A stretch of DNA of 64,000 nucleotides from Adiantum capillus-veneris (GCA_014529385.2 CM043944.1:170036740-170100739); one strand, 5' to 3'. Counted from the first letter of the stretch, positions 33,494 to 45,276 are shown. Numbers and translations are program-made. The notes: generated by a model not told the origin, from the letters alone.

Positions 33494-34127
33494 GATAGGT
33501 AGTTCACAAGTGTTAATCTTGTGCTAAAGGATATGATAAATGTGTATGTTAGCACCAAGCAATTGGAAAGTTTATCTCTCTAGTTGGAAATTTCTTACCA
33601 TGAAGCAAAGCATATTGCGAGACTAAGTTTAGCCTCATCATGTTTAAATCAGGTTCTCAATCTTGATCACCAGTTATGTGGATTTTTTTATTGATAATAA
33701 ATGATATTGAATCAAGGACTTATATTTTGCTGATAAGTTATTTCAGCTAGTTACTTTCATGGAAAGTCAAAAGTACTTTGGTGATGAGTTACATAAGCTA
33801 GTTACTTTCATGAAAAGTGAAAAGAGGTACTCTTTTGCATATATCGTAGTTGTGATAACTTGTTTAGCATACTCAAGTGAATTCTAAATAGAGTCTATAA
33901 ACTATGTTGGACATGGGCCGGTTACACATAAACGGTTGCAAAGGGACAACAATGTAGAAAATCAAGATGCTCTTCTTGGTTTCATTGAACCTCCTACTGA
34001 ACCGTCTTCCGGTCAAACGGACAGCTAGATCCATGAAGGATGCCATTGCAGAAAAAATCAATGTTCTTGTGAAGATATCATCACTTTTGTTTTGAATGAC
34101 GAAAACGCTTCTCCAAGGGGGGAGTAA
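33494..34127 (+). other. Copia flank and Gypsy pol tail
   Basis: It starts with TSD gatag and the second 69-bp repeat copy. 33,540-33,930 shows nothing. At about 33,930-34,122 fragments such as KNQCSCEDI and NDENASPRGE end in a stop next to ctccaaggggggagtaa, which looks like the end of a Gypsy pol plus PPT. Confidence 0.5.
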
Positions 34128-34304
34128 TGTAATGCCAAGGGCAAACCCAGGGGGGGTCACGGACCTAAGCCAAGGGCCGTTAACTGTGGACTTGGGATTC
34201 TAAATCTGATGGCCAAGGGCCTATAAAAAGGGTGGTAGGGCGAAGAATCCTCATGGCAGTTCCGTGGGTTCTCACACCAATCCAGAAGTGCTAAGAAGAG
34301 CCCT
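34128..34304 (+). mobile_element. Gypsy 3' LTR fragment with TATA box
   Basis: It starts tgtaatgccaagggc immediately after a PPT. It contains ggcctataaaaaggg (TATA box, about 34,218-34,232), and is cut at about 34,304 by LINE sequence. It is a different family from G1. Confidence 0.6.
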
Positions 34305-35880
34305 TGAGATTGTTTAACTATTTGCCACAACTTTCGGCGCAATGTACAATATCGAGAAGTCAAGATTAATTTCTCTATCTGAAATTGACTCGTTTGACCC
34401 CACGAAATGGTCAGGAGAAGTTATTGATAAGGGCACTGTGTTTAGGCACCTGGGTGCCCCACTAAGGGTGGGCCTATTGGATAAGTAGAGATTGGAATGG
34501 GTACTGAACAAGATTAATAGAAAAATGAGAAGATGGGATTTTGTACTCCTCCCCTTCCATAGCAGAGTCACTGTCATCAATGCTTTCATGATCCCTTACA
34601 TTTCTTTCATGTTGCCGATGCTTAAGCTGAGAAAATCCAATTGGAAAGATATTTTGAACCCTATTAAACAATTCTTGTAGAAGAGCAACACTAAGACCAC
34701 GACCCCTTGCCAATGGGCAAAATGGGAATAGTTAGCAAGACCCAAGAAACAAAGGCAACATTGGGATCTTGGACCCCATACTACATGCAGAAGCATTGTG
34801 TGTCAAGCTAGTTATCTTATTGTCAAAGAAAAAGCAAGAATGGGCCATCATGGCTTGGGATATGATAAGCAAAGAAGAGCTTACTTCGAAAGGGGGCAAG
34901 TGGAAGGAGGCCACAATGCACGATAAGATTATGGCGCCTCTTTAGACGTTCCTTAAGCTTGATGATAGTACATGGGAGCTGGCACGAAAATGTAACAAAG
35001 CGGTTTAAACCCTAGAATAAGGAGAAAAGTTCAGGTATTTCAAGGGTTCCTCTTGCCAATGGTCCCCCTCGCTCTCCAAACTTGGAAGGGGTTCTTTGAA
35101 TTCTTTCTGGAGGGAAGTTGCCCGCTAGGTCATCAACAAAGGAATATCTAAACCGTCCCACCTCTGGGATGACATAAACCTCGATCGAAAGGATGTGAGA
35201 TTTTTAGTGCAACAACATAATTTGGGCCTTTATGAAAGACTTCTGATTAGTAGACTCTTGGAAGTATTGTCAGTGTCAGCATCACCCGTCTTCGGGGCGG
35301 AGCTAGACTGGAAAGCCTAGCATTGGTTGAAAGATAGAGTGTTTCTACTCCCCAAGACCTGGGATACATATTGTGAGCTAGCTTATAAAGCAAAGTGGTT
35401 TTCCCTACTCACCAAAATATGGAAAAAAATTGGTCAAAAGAGCGATGGCAAAGAAGCGTTAATGCCATATGGGAGATCAAATGGCCAGAATACATGAAGT
35501 ATTTTATCTGGAAGGTGTTGTGGGGAGCCATGCCAACTAGGATTAAGGTTCATGCTAGAGGGATCGGCACTAGCACTTGTTCTTGTTGCAAGGCGGCTTC
35601 TGAAGACCCTCTGCATTTGTTTAGCAAGTGCCCGACCTCGCGGGGACTGGCCGCCAAAGTATGCAAATGGGTACGTAAGACTTGGAAGATTAGCTTCTTT
35701 ATCAATGACCTGATTTTGAGAAGGGGGAGCTATCATAACCTGCCCGTTCTGGTGTGCACCCAAATTACCATATTTGTTACCTTAACCAAGGCTGGAAATC
35801 AATGATGTTTGAGGCAAAACTGGCGGTGGCCCAATTTGATGATATAGTGAGTCTTTGCACCGAGCTCATCCTTGTTTAGG
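34305..35880 (+). pseudogene. LINE ORF2 C-terminal remnant (RT end and zf-RVT)
   Basis: L1-type RT end: FGAMYNIEKSRLISLS, then FRHLGAPLRVGLLD (stop), VLNKINRKMRRWDF, LPFHSRVTVINAFMIPYISF. After several hundred degenerate bases the zf-RVT domain is open at 35,395-35,805: NAIWEIKWPEYMKYFIWKVL, PTRIKVHARG, and the Cys/His signature CSCCKAASEDPLHLFSKC. Many stops make it dead. There is no poly(A) tail; the remnant fades at about 35,880, roughly 500 bp before the host gene. Confidence 0.85.
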
Positions 35881-36039
35881 AGCTAAAAGAGGGACATGTA
35901 GAGATAAAGAGTGACATCATGCACTAAAGGCTCGTTCCGACTGCACTCCACATCTTCAACCCTTTTTCGCCCGAAAGTAGAGCCAACTTTTCGACTTTCC
36001 CTGCTCTGTTCACACACAGAAGCGGAAAAGAAAGCAGCT

Positions 36040-36385
36040 GCAGGGCATTGTGGCTTTTGATTGGCTGGAGCAGTGCAGCAGAAGCTATGGGCGGGGTGGG
36101 CGGCCGGAACATGGAGCAGCTCCCTTGGCCTTGAGTCAGCATTCCAACTCAGCAGGGCTAGCAAAGTCGCGTGTGCAGTCTGAACTGCCTCCAATGAGGC
36201 GTACATTTTCATTGGTCCACCTACATGGAAAGGCTCTTGCGCGTGGCAGTCTGAACCCAGCCTAAGCTGCCTATCGTAGCATGTTTTGGATGTGGACTCA
36301 TAGTCAAGGGCGATTTGTGTTAATCACAATTGTGAGTACAAGTCGTTAGCAAGCCAAAGAGCAGAGAATAGCTTTTGACAGAGAG
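36040..36385 (+). promoter_or_regulatory. Probable promoter and 5' UTR of dienoyl-CoA isomerase gene
   Basis: A GC-rich island in an AT-rich surround. Visible elements are a GC-box cluster gggcggggtgggcgg (36,089-36,103) and CCAAT words: attgg at 36,060 and 36,211, ccaat at 36,191. I see no convincing TATA box. The transcription start is not determined. Confidence 0.45.
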
Positions 36386-37237
36386 ATGACTGAGGAATGG
36401 AGAAGCCTGAAGTTAGAGGGGCCTGATGAGACGGGCGTGGTGCGCCTCCTCCTCAACCGCCCCGCTCGCTCCAACGCCCTCGACTCCCACCTTTTCGAAG
36501 AGCTGCCCTTAGCCATTGCACAGCTTGACGCCTCTTCCTCTGTGCGCGTCATCATCCTTGCAGGTTCGGGTAAGAATTTCTGCTCCGGTATTGATCTTTC
36601 TACGCTTGCGCGCTTTGATGAAGAAGGTTCTACTTCCAAAAGCACACGGAACGACCGTCATGATGGTGCACGCACCTCCTTACTGAACCTTCACAGGGTC
36701 AAGCGCTTGCAAGCTGCCTTCACCTCGCTCGAGGATTGCCGCAAACCTGTGATTGCTGCTATCCATGGTGCTTGCATCGGTGGTGGTGTCGACCTCATTA
36801 CCGCTTGTGACCTCAGGTACTGCAGCTCAGATTCTTTCTTTTCTGTGAAAGAAGTAGATCTAGCCATTGTTGCCGATCTGGGAACCCTTCAACGGTTGCC
36901 CTTGCTGGTGGGTCATGGGCATGCAATGGATCTTGCCCTCACTGGTAGAAGGTTGAACGCATCAGAGGCTAAGGCGATTGGCTTGGTGAATGATGTCTTT
37001 CAGTCCAAGGATGTTATGGTTGAGCAGGTGAATGCACTTGCAAGAAACATTGCGGCAAAATCTCCACTGGCTGTCATAGGAACCAAGCGTGTTCTTGTCA
37101 AATCACGCGATCTGTCTGTGATGGATGGGCTGGACTATGTTGCGACATGGAACTCTGGGATGCTGGTGTCAAACGATTTGAAGGAGGCAATTCAAGCACA
37201 AATGGAAAAGAGGCAGCCTACCTTTTCCAAGTTATGA
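36386..37237 (+). CDS. DCI1: Delta3,5-delta2,4-dienoyl-CoA isomerase, peroxisomal
   Basis: An intact, intronless 283-residue enzyme of the enoyl-CoA hydratase/isomerase superfamily. It isomerises 3,5-dienoyl-CoA to 2,4-dienoyl-CoA during beta-oxidation of unsaturated fatty acids. The CoA/oxyanion-hole segments are FCSGIDL (65-71) and HGACIGGG (127-134). The family's three catalytic acids are present: Asp142 (TACDLRYC), Glu156 (SVKEVD) and Asp164 (VADLGTLQRLP). The last motif separates dienoyl-CoA isomerase from plain enoyl-CoA hydratase. The C terminus FSKL is a canonical PTS1, so it is peroxisomal. Length is close to the Arabidopsis DCI1 protein. The start has G at -3. Base composition is more GC-rich than the surroundings, especially in the first 300 bases. 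It is the only undamaged gene in the window. Lack of introns allows either a native single-exon gene or an old retrocopy. Confidence 0.95.
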   Translation: MTEEWRSLKLEGPDETGVVRLLLNRPARSNALDSHLFEELPLAIAQLDASSSVRVIILAGSGKNFCSGIDLSTLARFDEEGSTSKSTRNDRHDGARTSLLNLHRVKRLQAAFTSLEDCRKPVIAAIHGACIGGGVDLITACDLRYCSSDSFFSVKEVDLAIVADLGTLQRLPLLVGHGHAMDLALTGRRLNASEAKAIGLVNDVFQSKDVMVEQVNALARNIAAKSPLAVIGTKRVLVKSRDLSVMDGLDYVATWNSGMLVSNDLKEAIQAQMEKRQPTFSKL

Positions 37238-37547
37238 GGATGGCATGCAAATAGATGTTGCTCCAAATGTCAAATGCTGAGGCGGTTAGAATCATACAGC
37301 CAAAAATAAGGATGGTGATATAAGCACTTGGCACCTCCAAACCCTCTGTACATGATTGTGCAAGCAATATGTACGTATATCTTTTGCTACCAACGAATCA
37401 AATTCTAGAAGGTTGATACTTAGATTTGTTGAAGGTTGGCCAAGTGTGTTGCAAGCACTGCTCAGCCAAGTGTTTCAAGAAGTGCTTTTGGGGGTTTTGA
37501 GAAGTAGCAAGATTTATTGGTAGAGGTGAGCTTATAGCATGCGTGTG

Positions 37548-37568
37548 CCCCCCCCCCCCCCCCCCCCC
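37548..37568 (+). repeat. Poly-C tract, 21 bases
   Basis: Twenty-one consecutive C residues about 310 bases after the isomerase stop codon. It lies in the 3' flank, possibly inside the 3' UTR, and could be an assembly or length-variable site. Confidence 0.95.
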
Positions 37569-40500
37569 AAAAGACAGTTGTGCCTTAGTTTGTTCCCATG
37601 CACGCACTTGCCCATGCATATAATTGTGTGTGTGTTTATCTTGTGCGTGTGGATTCTTTTACAAAGCATTAGTTGGGAAGTATTAAGGCAATTGCAAGTA
37701 GTGATCTTGTAAGGTATTTCTTGGCAGGCAGGACTGAGCATTGTGTTGTGAGTGTGTGATAGTGCAGGAGACTCAGAGGCAGAACCTGGAAAATAGTTTG
37801 TTTAGAGACAGCATGTGCCCTCTATAAAACAATTGTATGTTATGTATATGTCATAGCATCATTTCTTCAACTCTGCTTGTTTGAATTTTTGAATGTGGCA
37901 CATTGGTGTCATATTGCATCGTCTTTTCGGCTTTGATGTTGTCCCAATTAGTCTTTTGCCACTTCACCTTACTTTTTCATAGCTTCCTATACAGGAGCAT
38001 ACTTTTCATAGGGATCTCTAGAAGAGCTTAAATAGCGTGAGGGATGTTGTGCTTCTTAAACATTACTCCTGGTTGGTAGCACGAGCTAGCATCACAGTCT
38101 CAGCATTTGCGAGGGTTGCCACTGAGCATACAGTATAATTAACTAGCATGAGGAGATGGAGGCTACTCAAGATCTTACATCGGTCCGTATGAGCAAGCCT
38201 CACTCATGGCCGTATTGGTCATGGAACCTCCTCGTTAAGTAGGGTTTTCTTTTTATGTTATGGTGGAATTTATAAGTGCCATAACACCAAAGAGGACCTT
38301 TTAAATATGGACTGCAAGTCTTATTTATCTACTTGACAAGTTTCACACATTATAAGGGGAGAGCATCCGGGAACGAATGGATGCCCCAAGCCAATAAGCT
38401 ACCGAACTTGATTGAAGGATCACATGGAGACAACTGAGGGTTATATTGAAGTCCCAAGAACAAGGGTGTCAACCTTGATAGTTTAAGCCTTATGGTGAGG
38501 ATGGTATACCCACTTCAAGGAATAGTTAGGTGGAGTTTGAGGTTGTGGGGTTATGTATTTAAGTCTTTTTTAAAGAATTCAATATCATCATTGTCGATTA
38601 AAAAGATTTGTGTCTTATATGTGTAGTAGTAGAGGTATCTTGTTGCATTGATCCGACCCAACTCGAATACCAATGTTACACTCGCGAAATATTGCAACGG
38701 GAAATCCTCTTGAGGGGTAAGGTGATTAAGCTCTCCATCAAGCCTATGAGACAATGAGGATTGCCCCTCATCCCCATACGCTATATATAAGTGTTGCATG
38801 TCGTCCACACTGGTCTAGCTACTCGGGCACTACGGATGGGCACCTTCTCGGCTCTATGACCAAAAGGTGGTTCACCTAGTCTTTGCCATTACAGGCTACG
38901 TAACAAAATGTGCATCCCATACCGGACTTTACATTTGAACCAAAGGGGTCATGGAGTTTGCAAAAAGTAATTTGGACTACTATGTGGACTCTATTTAAAT
39001 TTTTTTAAGACCTCATCTAAAATGAGCTTTTTTGGATCCAAAAGCAACCTGTGAATATTGTACTACTTTATTTGACCATGCAATTTGGTACACTCTAAAC
39101 CACTTGGAGCTCTTGTTCCCATGTAGCTTGCAAACTTCTATTTTTTTCTTTTATGTCCTTGGCTTGGAGGTCAAGCTTCGTCCTTGTTTACTACCCAGAT
39201 TTCCTTCAAAAGTTTCAAGAACCTGATATTGGACATTCTTGAAGAGCTTAAGTTTGAGGAGTGTGGCACTTTTTTGACCACATATACAATTTATAAGGTT
39301 GTCAAATTGGTCGCTAACTTGCTTAAACATTGTATTGATGAGGAAGCAACACCATCTATAAAAAGACCTAACTACCTTACGTGACCCAACAGCTCTTTTA
39401 CATCTTTTTTTGGCTCTCAAATCTAGCACTAGTAAAGGGAAGGCTAGAAGTTTCACTAGAGAGAGAGGGAGGAGTGTTCATATTTGGCATCTACTTGACA
39501 TGTAGCTTGGTTGGATTGCAAGTGATTCTAGGACCATGTGGGGGAGATGATATTTTATGAAGTGGGAATAATTTTGTACATTGTTTGTTTGAAAACTATC
39601 TTTTGGATTGGTTCCATTTTGAAGTTATGTTCTGATAAAGTTTTGGGTCACCATGAGTATCTTAACAATGCTATGGTGGGTTGGATTTCGCATAGAATCC
39701 AACATTCGATAGTGATTTTCTTAGAAAAGGTCTTATGGTTGACTACAGATGTGATAAATTTGGGAAAGCACAAATCCCATTCAAAACCCAGACCTCTTTC
39801 ATGAAATCTTGTAGCCTCTCCCAATTAAAGGAAATCACGAGTTTCCATCTTCACAACAACCATTTTTTGATTTTTTAGAGATTTAAGAGCTTCTATATTG
39901 AGGCACACATACCATTTTGAGGAAGGGAACCCCTAATTCACTCCCTTGCAAGCTCAGATACAAGATAGCTAAGAGGTAGGACTGCATTACACACTCATAG
40001 AGAAACCATGAAGTGAATTACACACAAGTGGAAAATTGCCCTTAAGAAGCAGCCCTATCTCTTTTACGCATGGCCAAATGAGTTGATGTGTCAATTTTTC
40101 GGCCTTTTTTTTCACTTATGACCAAAACTAGCTCATTTTCAACCCAAAAAAGACTATTTTTTGTTCGACAGTCACAAAATCTCTAAATTTGTGGGATCAC
40201 TTCAATATGCACAAAAAACACAAATATGCATCATTTTTCATTCACATTGAGTCAATTTCCATGCAATTTCACAATGACGTCTAGTAATTGTTATTTTTGA
40301 CAGTTTTTGCTTGCATCAATACTTGTAGGTAAGATGAGTGTGCCACCATGAAACACTTGGAACAGATTGGCATTCCGCATGAATCCATGGTAGAAGGTGC
40401 CATCATTGGAGCAGGCTTGTTTTCTATCTACAACTTATATACCATTAAGAGAATATCCTACATATTCATTTTCAAAAATATTTTTCTACTTTTTAATATT

Positions 40501-41559
40501 TATTAAAACTAAAAATTTCATTAAGAAAGCAATCAAATTTACACATTTGCAAACAATAAGACACATTTGTAAAAGTCACATTGTCTTTATTTACTAGTGG
40601 TAAATTTTATCATTCACTCCATTTTATTCACATGCAACAAAGAATAATCAATTCCTAAGTCTTTAGACGTGGTAACAATGATAATTAATAGCAAAACACA
40701 AACAAAAAAATATCAATATGTATGATTTCAATTTCATGCACCAACAATCTTTCATTGTATACAATGCACTCTCTATCTAACGTAAATGCATAAAACAAAA
40801 CTATGAAATCTTCAATGCAATTACACACTTAAGAAATACTTTTATCCAATCAAGTATTGTAGTCCTCTTTTACATTCAATGAAATATACAAGATTTTTTT
40901 TCACCCAATTAAGGTTTGTAGCTCTTATATTGTTAAGTGACAAACAACATACATCAAATAAAACTCATGATGGTGATAAATGCAAGAGTTTAAAGATCTT
41001 TATATATCCGGTACACTAGTACAAGACATCTAACCTTATATAGCCCTACAAGCCTGCCAAGAAATAAAAAAATCCCAATGGGCTTATCAATACACCTCAA
41101 AAACACGTGATTACATATTTTTGAAGTGTAATCATTCAACATTATTAACATGTTTGTGTGTTTGTGATCACTTTAATGAAATCCCTGCCCATGAAGCCAA
41201 AATGCATCTCAACCATGAGGAAGAAGTAACTTCCCAAGCAAGTGGCTTCTAACATTGTAACCAGTCGAGGCTGGAGAATTTATAGAACAGCCTGAAAAAG
41301 AACATGCCCAGCTTGTAAGACCTAGTTTGTAGAACCCATGAAGCCAAAATGTATCTCAATACAAGAATCTTTAAAAAATCCAATCAAAAAATAATGTAAA
41401 GGGTTTATAGACACTACGAAGAGCTTGAATCTCTCGTAAGACCACCCTTCAAAATGGCTTCTTAAAAAGGAATAAAAAAGCTTTGTGGTAACAATTTTCA
41501 TAGTTGGAAAACTTTGATCAAATTTTATATAACGAAGAAAGAGCTATGAGAATTTATTC
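37569..41559. other. About 4 kb without recognisable genes
   Basis: The 3' flank of the isomerase gene, followed by AT-rich sequence (notably 40,400-41,000). Only short frames without domains occur on either strand. No LTR ends or RT motifs were recognised. Confidence 0.5.
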
Positions 41560-41960
41560 AGGGGAAAGAATGATGCTAGGTCACAAACTCAAGAAAACTC
41601 AGTCCAAGGAGAGTTAAAAAATGAGAAGGATCCAGGAATTACAGGTGAAAACCTACACGACGACACTTACATTCACCACATACGCCTAGTGCAGGATAGC
41701 CCAAGAATCTTGGGAAGTCTTAGATAGAACCTTTGGGGCTATGAGCAAGGTATCAAAGATTGCTTTACTCATTAAGTTTCTTGGGCTAGAGAAGGACCAT
41801 TCCACCAGCATGTTAGCACACCTTAACAATTTCAAAAGATCTTAAATTAAAGCACTCGTCATGGAGAAACTGTAAAAGAAAGAAGTTGACGAACACGAGG
41901 AAACAGTAGCAACGGTTGAAGATGACCCTCCTTCAACTGATGAAACTTGAGAATTCTAAA
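41560..41960 (+). pseudogene. Copia gag (UBN2-type) remnant
   Basis: Without a long open frame, the plus strand reads QESWEVLDRTFGAMSKVSKI, then ALLIKFLGLEKDHSTSMLAHLNN, at about 41,700-41,845. This is the usual UBN2 gag phrase AWxxL...L..KL..L.......V..HL..F. Stops bracket it. It is a different Copia family from the one at 26,717. Confidence 0.6.
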
Positions 41961-42049
41961 AGCTACACCAAGAAATTGATTTTTATGGGCTATGAATATT
42001 TGATGCCTTCCTTATCACCCTTTTGAATCTAAAAAATTGGAAGCTTGTA

Positions 42050-42560
42050 TTAGGAAAGAAATGGACTCATTTTTGGGCCTTTTAGCTCTAGTGAGAGAAT
42101 GCTCCTTAGCCAATAGGAAGAAGGCTAACGTTACGTAGAAAAAACCTTTTTTCTCATCTTGAAAATGTCCATGAAAACCATTTTGGTGAAATTGTGACTA
42201 TCATCAAAAAAGTAAAGCGTTTGATAATGACATCTTGCACAAGCGCCGAACGCCTTTTTATGACTCGTTGTTGCTATCCTATAAAGTGAAGTACTTGTAC
42301 TTGTGCATCTCACACAAGCATCAATCACCTTTTTATGAAGTACTTGCAATTGAAATTCAAATAATTCATACTTGATAGTGATTGAGAGGTACTATTTAAG
42401 ACTATGAAGGAGTCAGAACCAAGAGAATAAACGCCCTTGAGGGGTCTCTGGGACCTCTATTCGCTTGGTTTTGACCTCATGAGGCCCTAGGCTTAAAAAT
42501 GTTATATCTTGAGCTAGAGACGTCGGATTTTAGCGTATTATTTTTGTTTTTTGAAAACAA
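42050..42560 (+). repeat. Copy 1 of a ~0.55-kb repeat of unknown type
   Basis: Starting at attaggaaagaaatgg and running past ttgagctagagacgtc, it is highly similar to the complement of 58,310-58,925. It includes ccatgaaaaccattttggtg and tttttatgac...tgttgctatcctataa. It has no coding potential. Its right end adjoins Copia gag on the minus strand. Confidence 0.8.
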
Positions 42561-42571
42561 CTCTACCAACA

Positions 42572-43707
42572 CAAGCATTAGGAACAGGTGATTTTTTACC
42601 ACTCGTAGAAGAACCATGAGAACTGGCTACATTGCTATTATCACCTTTCCTTTGATCAGCAATAAAGGCCTATTCAAGTGCACGATGTCTAATCCTATTT
42701 TTTTTGGAAAGTGACTCTTGCAATGTAATGTGCATAATGCATCAAACTTGACAACTTCAGGATTTCCTTGGGTCATAAGTCTCCAAGTACTAGCAAAAGT
42801 CTGGTATGAATTTGGCAAAGCATCAAGAATGGTCTACACAAGGGAAATGTCTAAAATAACTTCAATTGCAGAAATAAGTTGCTCATTGATATCCTTGACA
42901 CCAGCAAGGAAAGTGTCCATATCATTTTCTTCATGCATAATCTTTGACTCCAGCTCTTTACGCAGTAGCAATGCAATTTTTGCCTCATTGTGCGACTTGC
43001 ATAAAGACCAGCCAGAATATCCCAAGCCTACTTTGCAGATTTTGCTGAACGAATGTGAGGAGTAATAGTGTTCTTCACAGACAACACAATCAATGCATGA
43101 GTCGGTGCATCTTATACATCCCAACGAGCTTGGCTTGCCGTAGGCAAAACAACTAACAGCATCAATCCTTGCAGCAAGACCTGCAACATCCTCAACATTG
43201 AGGTATCCTTAGAACTAGGACGTACATCAATGCCCTGCACAATATAATGCCCTTCAACATCAGAACATATTGCATTAGATAATCCCACATAGAGTAATTA
43301 TCCCCATCCAACCTATCCTCAGCAGCAAACATCTTGAACACATCTATGTTGTTGTCAGCCATGGTGAATGTTGCATCTGATGTGAAAACTTCCTAAAAAG
43401 AGGAGAAACAAAGTGGGAACAACACGTGCTATACAGTAAAAGCCACAGTAGACTGTACGGACATGTTATATAGAAAACAACATTCATAAGAATTTTACCA
43501 AAACGACGAAATAACCTTCGGAAATCTGACTATAGTGGAAAGAGAGGCTGAAATGAGTCTGAATCAGAAATCTGAGCAGTCCAAGCTCTTCGAGCACTCT
43601 CAACATATTTGTTGACCTGCGAACGCTCGCCAAAGCTCACAAAAATCGAAGAGAGTGAGAAGGCATATCCTGGAGCTGCTGGCGACTAAGGCTGAGAGGA
43701 CACAACC
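42572..43707 (-). pseudogene. Copia gag and leader, second minus-strand copy
   Basis: Same family as 2,095-4,452. From right to left: leader (cgaacgctcgccaaagctca, ctggagctgctggcgacta), the gag start complement gtcagccatgg at about 43,358, LRKELESKIMHEENDMDTFL (complement of about 42,905-42,970), and gag up to the serine-rich stretch before the zinc knuckle at 42,572. It has many stops. There is no LTR or PBS: at 43,708 it joins a plus-strand RT fragment of the same family. Confidence 0.82.
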
Positions 43708-43821
43708 AAAAAGTTATAGATTATGAAGAAACTTTTGCTTCTACTTGTCGTATGACTATTGTGCATTTTGTATATCCATTGGCAGCTCATTTTGGTTGGG
43801 ATGTACATCAATCAGACAATC
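43708..43821 (+). pseudogene. Copia RT fragment in inverted position
   Basis: VIDYEETFASTCRMTIVHFV and AAHFGWDVHQSDN correspond to RT at 31,885-31,995 of the plus-strand element. It is in the opposite orientation to the gag remnant it abuts, and is cut at 43,821 by an LTR. Confidence 0.85.
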
Positions 43822-44711
43822 TGTTCGACGTAGGTAACCCGACTAGTACATGGAGGCTACCAGAGATCGCTAATCTCTCGAAAAACCCAAGTCTAAGCCG
43901 CTCCTACCTAACTCAGTGTTAAATATGTGTCAGACATCAAAAGCTACTTTTCTTACTACAGGCTTGATCCGATGATTTGGCATAGCTACGAGTCTCCGAA
44001 TGCAACAAAACTTAATGCCTAGCACGGGTAGAGTTTCCTTAACGCTCTCATGTACTCAAATGTCATTTCTGACACTCGAACAAAATTGCACATAAGATAA
44101 GAAACCTATTTTAGGTCAATCTGTTTTGGAACCCGAAGCACTCTACAGGTTCCTCTAGACGTGCTCTACCTATTCCTAAGGTCAAAAACCAATTTTGGTG
44201 CGTGTATTGTGTGTAGGAAGCATAAACAGCTCATAGACAACACAACTAGAAACACACTTTTATCGTGAGAAACTTACGTTAAATGGAAGATCCTTCACCT
44301 ACAAACGCATTGGTATGCTTGGAATAGCAATGCAACATCGTACGAGAGAGACACAAGGAATTGAAGAAATAGTAGACTCACGTTGCGCTTCTATAGCAAA
44401 TGCTTACTTTCATTATCCAAAAAACTTAGGTTTTAATTATAAAAGTTGGCTTTTATACCTTAGCCAAGGTTCAAAGAATGGATTCCTAGCTATTTGGGCT
44501 CAATACAAAGCTTAAAAATTGCATACGATTACAATTTGGAGGCCCTCAATCCCTTTAGATGCGTTGGCAATCAATAATATTACAATAGCTTTGAACTTTG
44601 TAGGATTCCTTAGTAATACAAAGGGGTTTAATACAATCAATTGGCTTTAAGACATGAGTGGCATCCCTTTTGATGCTCTTTCTGTGGCTCTTCTTAGCTG
44701 AGCAGCTAACA
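43822..44711 (-). repeat. 3' LTR of Tat-like element B (890 bp)
   Basis: It starts tgttcgacgt at the point where Copia RT text breaks, and ends gagcagctaaca, directly followed by the complement of a PPT (ttcccccctcctttcc, 44,712-44,727). Left flank caatc. Its distal part shares phrases with the LTR end at 1,701-2,094. A minus-strand TATA word (tataaaagcc) lies at about 44,450. Confidence 0.75.
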
Positions 44712-44750
44712 TTCCCCCCTCCTTTCCTATGTCATCTACGACACAGCTAC

Positions 44751-45083
44751 TTAAGATGCTAAGTAGTGGTCGGGCTTCCTCGCTGCAATCTTTTGTGCAT
44801 GCTGCTCGAGACCTTGCTGGTATGTAAGGCGGAGTTCTTTATCTTCAGTGGACATAAACTGCATGGTTATTTTGTTTCTTTGCTCAATCGTGGAGTAATG
44901 TATTAATTGTGCTTGCAGGTTGGTGATGACGGGGAAAAAGATCTTGGATCGATAAGTGGAGAAGCCCGTGTAGAATGCTTCTTTGAATGTTTGCAAATAT
45001 AGTAGGATGGTAGAAACATCTCCCTAGCATAGAATCCATGGAGCACTTCTTCCAAATGCTAACCCGATAAATCATAGCATAAG
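44751..45083 (-). pseudogene. C terminus of extra ORF, element B
   Basis: MQTFKEAFYTGFSTYRSKIF matches LQDFEEAFYTGFFTMNTYIF at the end of the 1,150-codon ORF (12,141-12,548). Its stop lies about 25 bases before the PPT, as in element A. Upstream text (CSMDSMLGRCFYHP and shifted parts) also follows the element A order. At 45,084 it is interrupted by a nested Copia; coding text resumes at 48,879. Confidence 0.75.
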
Positions 45084-45088
45084 CACGT

Positions 45089-45276
45089 TGAAGGGGATCG
45101 GGGAGCACCACAAACGGAGAGTGAGAGAGAGAGAAGAAGACACACGAACGATGTGGGTGGGGAGACTCAAAGAGTGAGCATCCCCCTATACACTTATGCT
45201 ATGTATAAGGTATACAAGTCAGTGGGCGCCCAGACTCTGGGCGGCCGGGCAAGGCACAGACGCCTATACCCCAACA
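45089..45276 (-). repeat. 3' LTR of the non-autonomous Copia (188 bp)
   Basis: It runs from tgaaggggatcgggg to taccccaaca. PPT complement acctcccactt follows at 45,277. A GA-rich stretch and the GC-rich phrase gggcggccgggcaagg are shared with the other LTR. Confidence 0.92.

Noticed and set aside
35883-36212. 109-residue minus-strand frame upstream of the isomerase, as a divergent gene
   Set aside because: No domain; it overlaps the GC-box region and is best seen as chance in a GC-rich promoter.
36386-37237. Plain enoyl-CoA hydratase
   Set aside because: The catalytic pattern with Asp142, Glu156 and Asp164 and the ADLGTLQRLP motif is that of dienoyl-CoA isomerase.
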